Assembly: GCF_050436995.1 (NCBI RefSeq)
Contig: NC_134765.1
Span: forward strand, 10,195,501-10,259,500
Origin: Anticarsia gemmatalis
Lineage: Eukaryota; Arthropoda; Insecta; Lepidoptera; Erebidae
Direction: 5' to 3'
Length of the DNA stretch: 64,000 nt
Shown: piece by piece, positions 63,919 to 64,000 of the stretch
How positions within the stretch are numbered: position 1 is the first letter of the stretch
How the letters are laid out: every line of letters begins with the position of its first letter
Notes under the pieces: model-generated
Told to the model about the DNA's origin: nothing
What the model saw: the letters and a program-made list of their open reading frames with translations, nothing else
Database searches by the model: none
Made by a program: the position numbers and the translations under genes

Positions 63919-64000
63919 GCTACTCAATCCCGCCTAAACTACTGAACCAATTTGCATGAAATTTGGTATGGAGATATTTTGATACCCGAGAAAGGACATA
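63851..64000 (+). mobile_element. Helitron-like element with (GTCT)n, copy c, cut by window end
   Basis: CATACTAATATTATAAATGC, then about ten GTCT units, CTACTCAATCCCGCCTAAAC and TTTGCATGAAATTTGGTATG. It continues beyond the window. Confidence 0.75.

Larger units (their letters stand above)
42232..64000 (-). other. Probable nab first intron or upstream region
   Basis: No further nab exon with a correct donor and frame was found, and no other gene is supported. It holds Helitron-like elements (52835, 55806, 62414, 63251, 63851), SINEs (46330, 46588, 53982), a mariner MITE (56437) and a partial foldback MITE (54430). Octamer clusters lie near 43715-43853, and GC-rich repeat-free islands near 42820-43130, 50040-50160, 55288-55545 and 57370-58200. 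Stretches such as 47400-50000 and 59140-62400 show nothing else I can name, apart from a short open frame at 60192-59995. Confidence 0.5.

Overview
The window is animal nuclear DNA, almost certainly from a ditrysian moth or butterfly. It is AT-rich, has long GT-AG introns, and carries typical lepidopteran repeats: Helitron-like elements carrying (GTTT)n or (GTCT)n tracts and ending in CTAGT, tRNA-derived SINEs, and many foldback MITEs. There are no operons, no bacterial genes and no intact transposase or reverse-transcriptase ORF. All three supported protein genes lie on the minus strand.

From 1 to about 14.6 kb lies the 5' part of a secreted CLIP-domain serine protease or serine protease homologue. 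Five exons join in phase from a signal-peptide exon (14533-14467) through a Q/N-rich repeat exon (6842-6357), a linker exon (5220-5074) and the CLIP exon (670-519) to the last CLIP cysteines and a Pro/Thr linker (146-1). The catalytic domain lies beyond the left edge. A TATA-like element and a TCAGT initiator are correctly spaced just upstream. From 17.6 to 17.0 kb lies the first coding exon of a secreted His/Gly/Tyr-rich protein that I do not recognise.

From 31.1 kb rightwards is the homologue of nab (NGFI-A/EGR-binding corepressor). The NCD1 exons (42231-42130 and 40548-39788), the NCD2 exons (end of 40548-39788 and 36738-36611) and two alternative C-terminal routes (a terminal exon at 34025-33914, or exons 31591-31516 plus 31253-31113) are all in phase. 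The first nab exon, with the start codon, was not found. The 42.2-64 kb stretch is therefore probably its long first intron or upstream DNA, with octamer-rich and GC-rich islands that look like enhancers.

The intergenic DNA (17.6-31.1 kb) and the introns are dominated by transposon insertions, several of them nested. The most distinctive are two inverted copies of an 800-bp element full of ACACAGTA motifs (24968-25768 and 33007-33805). Others are a 1440-bp element with subterminal repeats and an 8-bp target duplication (34201-35640), and a 2129-bp element with perfect 18-bp inverted ends that contains a hairpin and a 9-bp minisatellite (37305-39433). A TA-inserting foldback MITE family has seven copies. 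Two near-perfect palindromes flank the CLIP exon.
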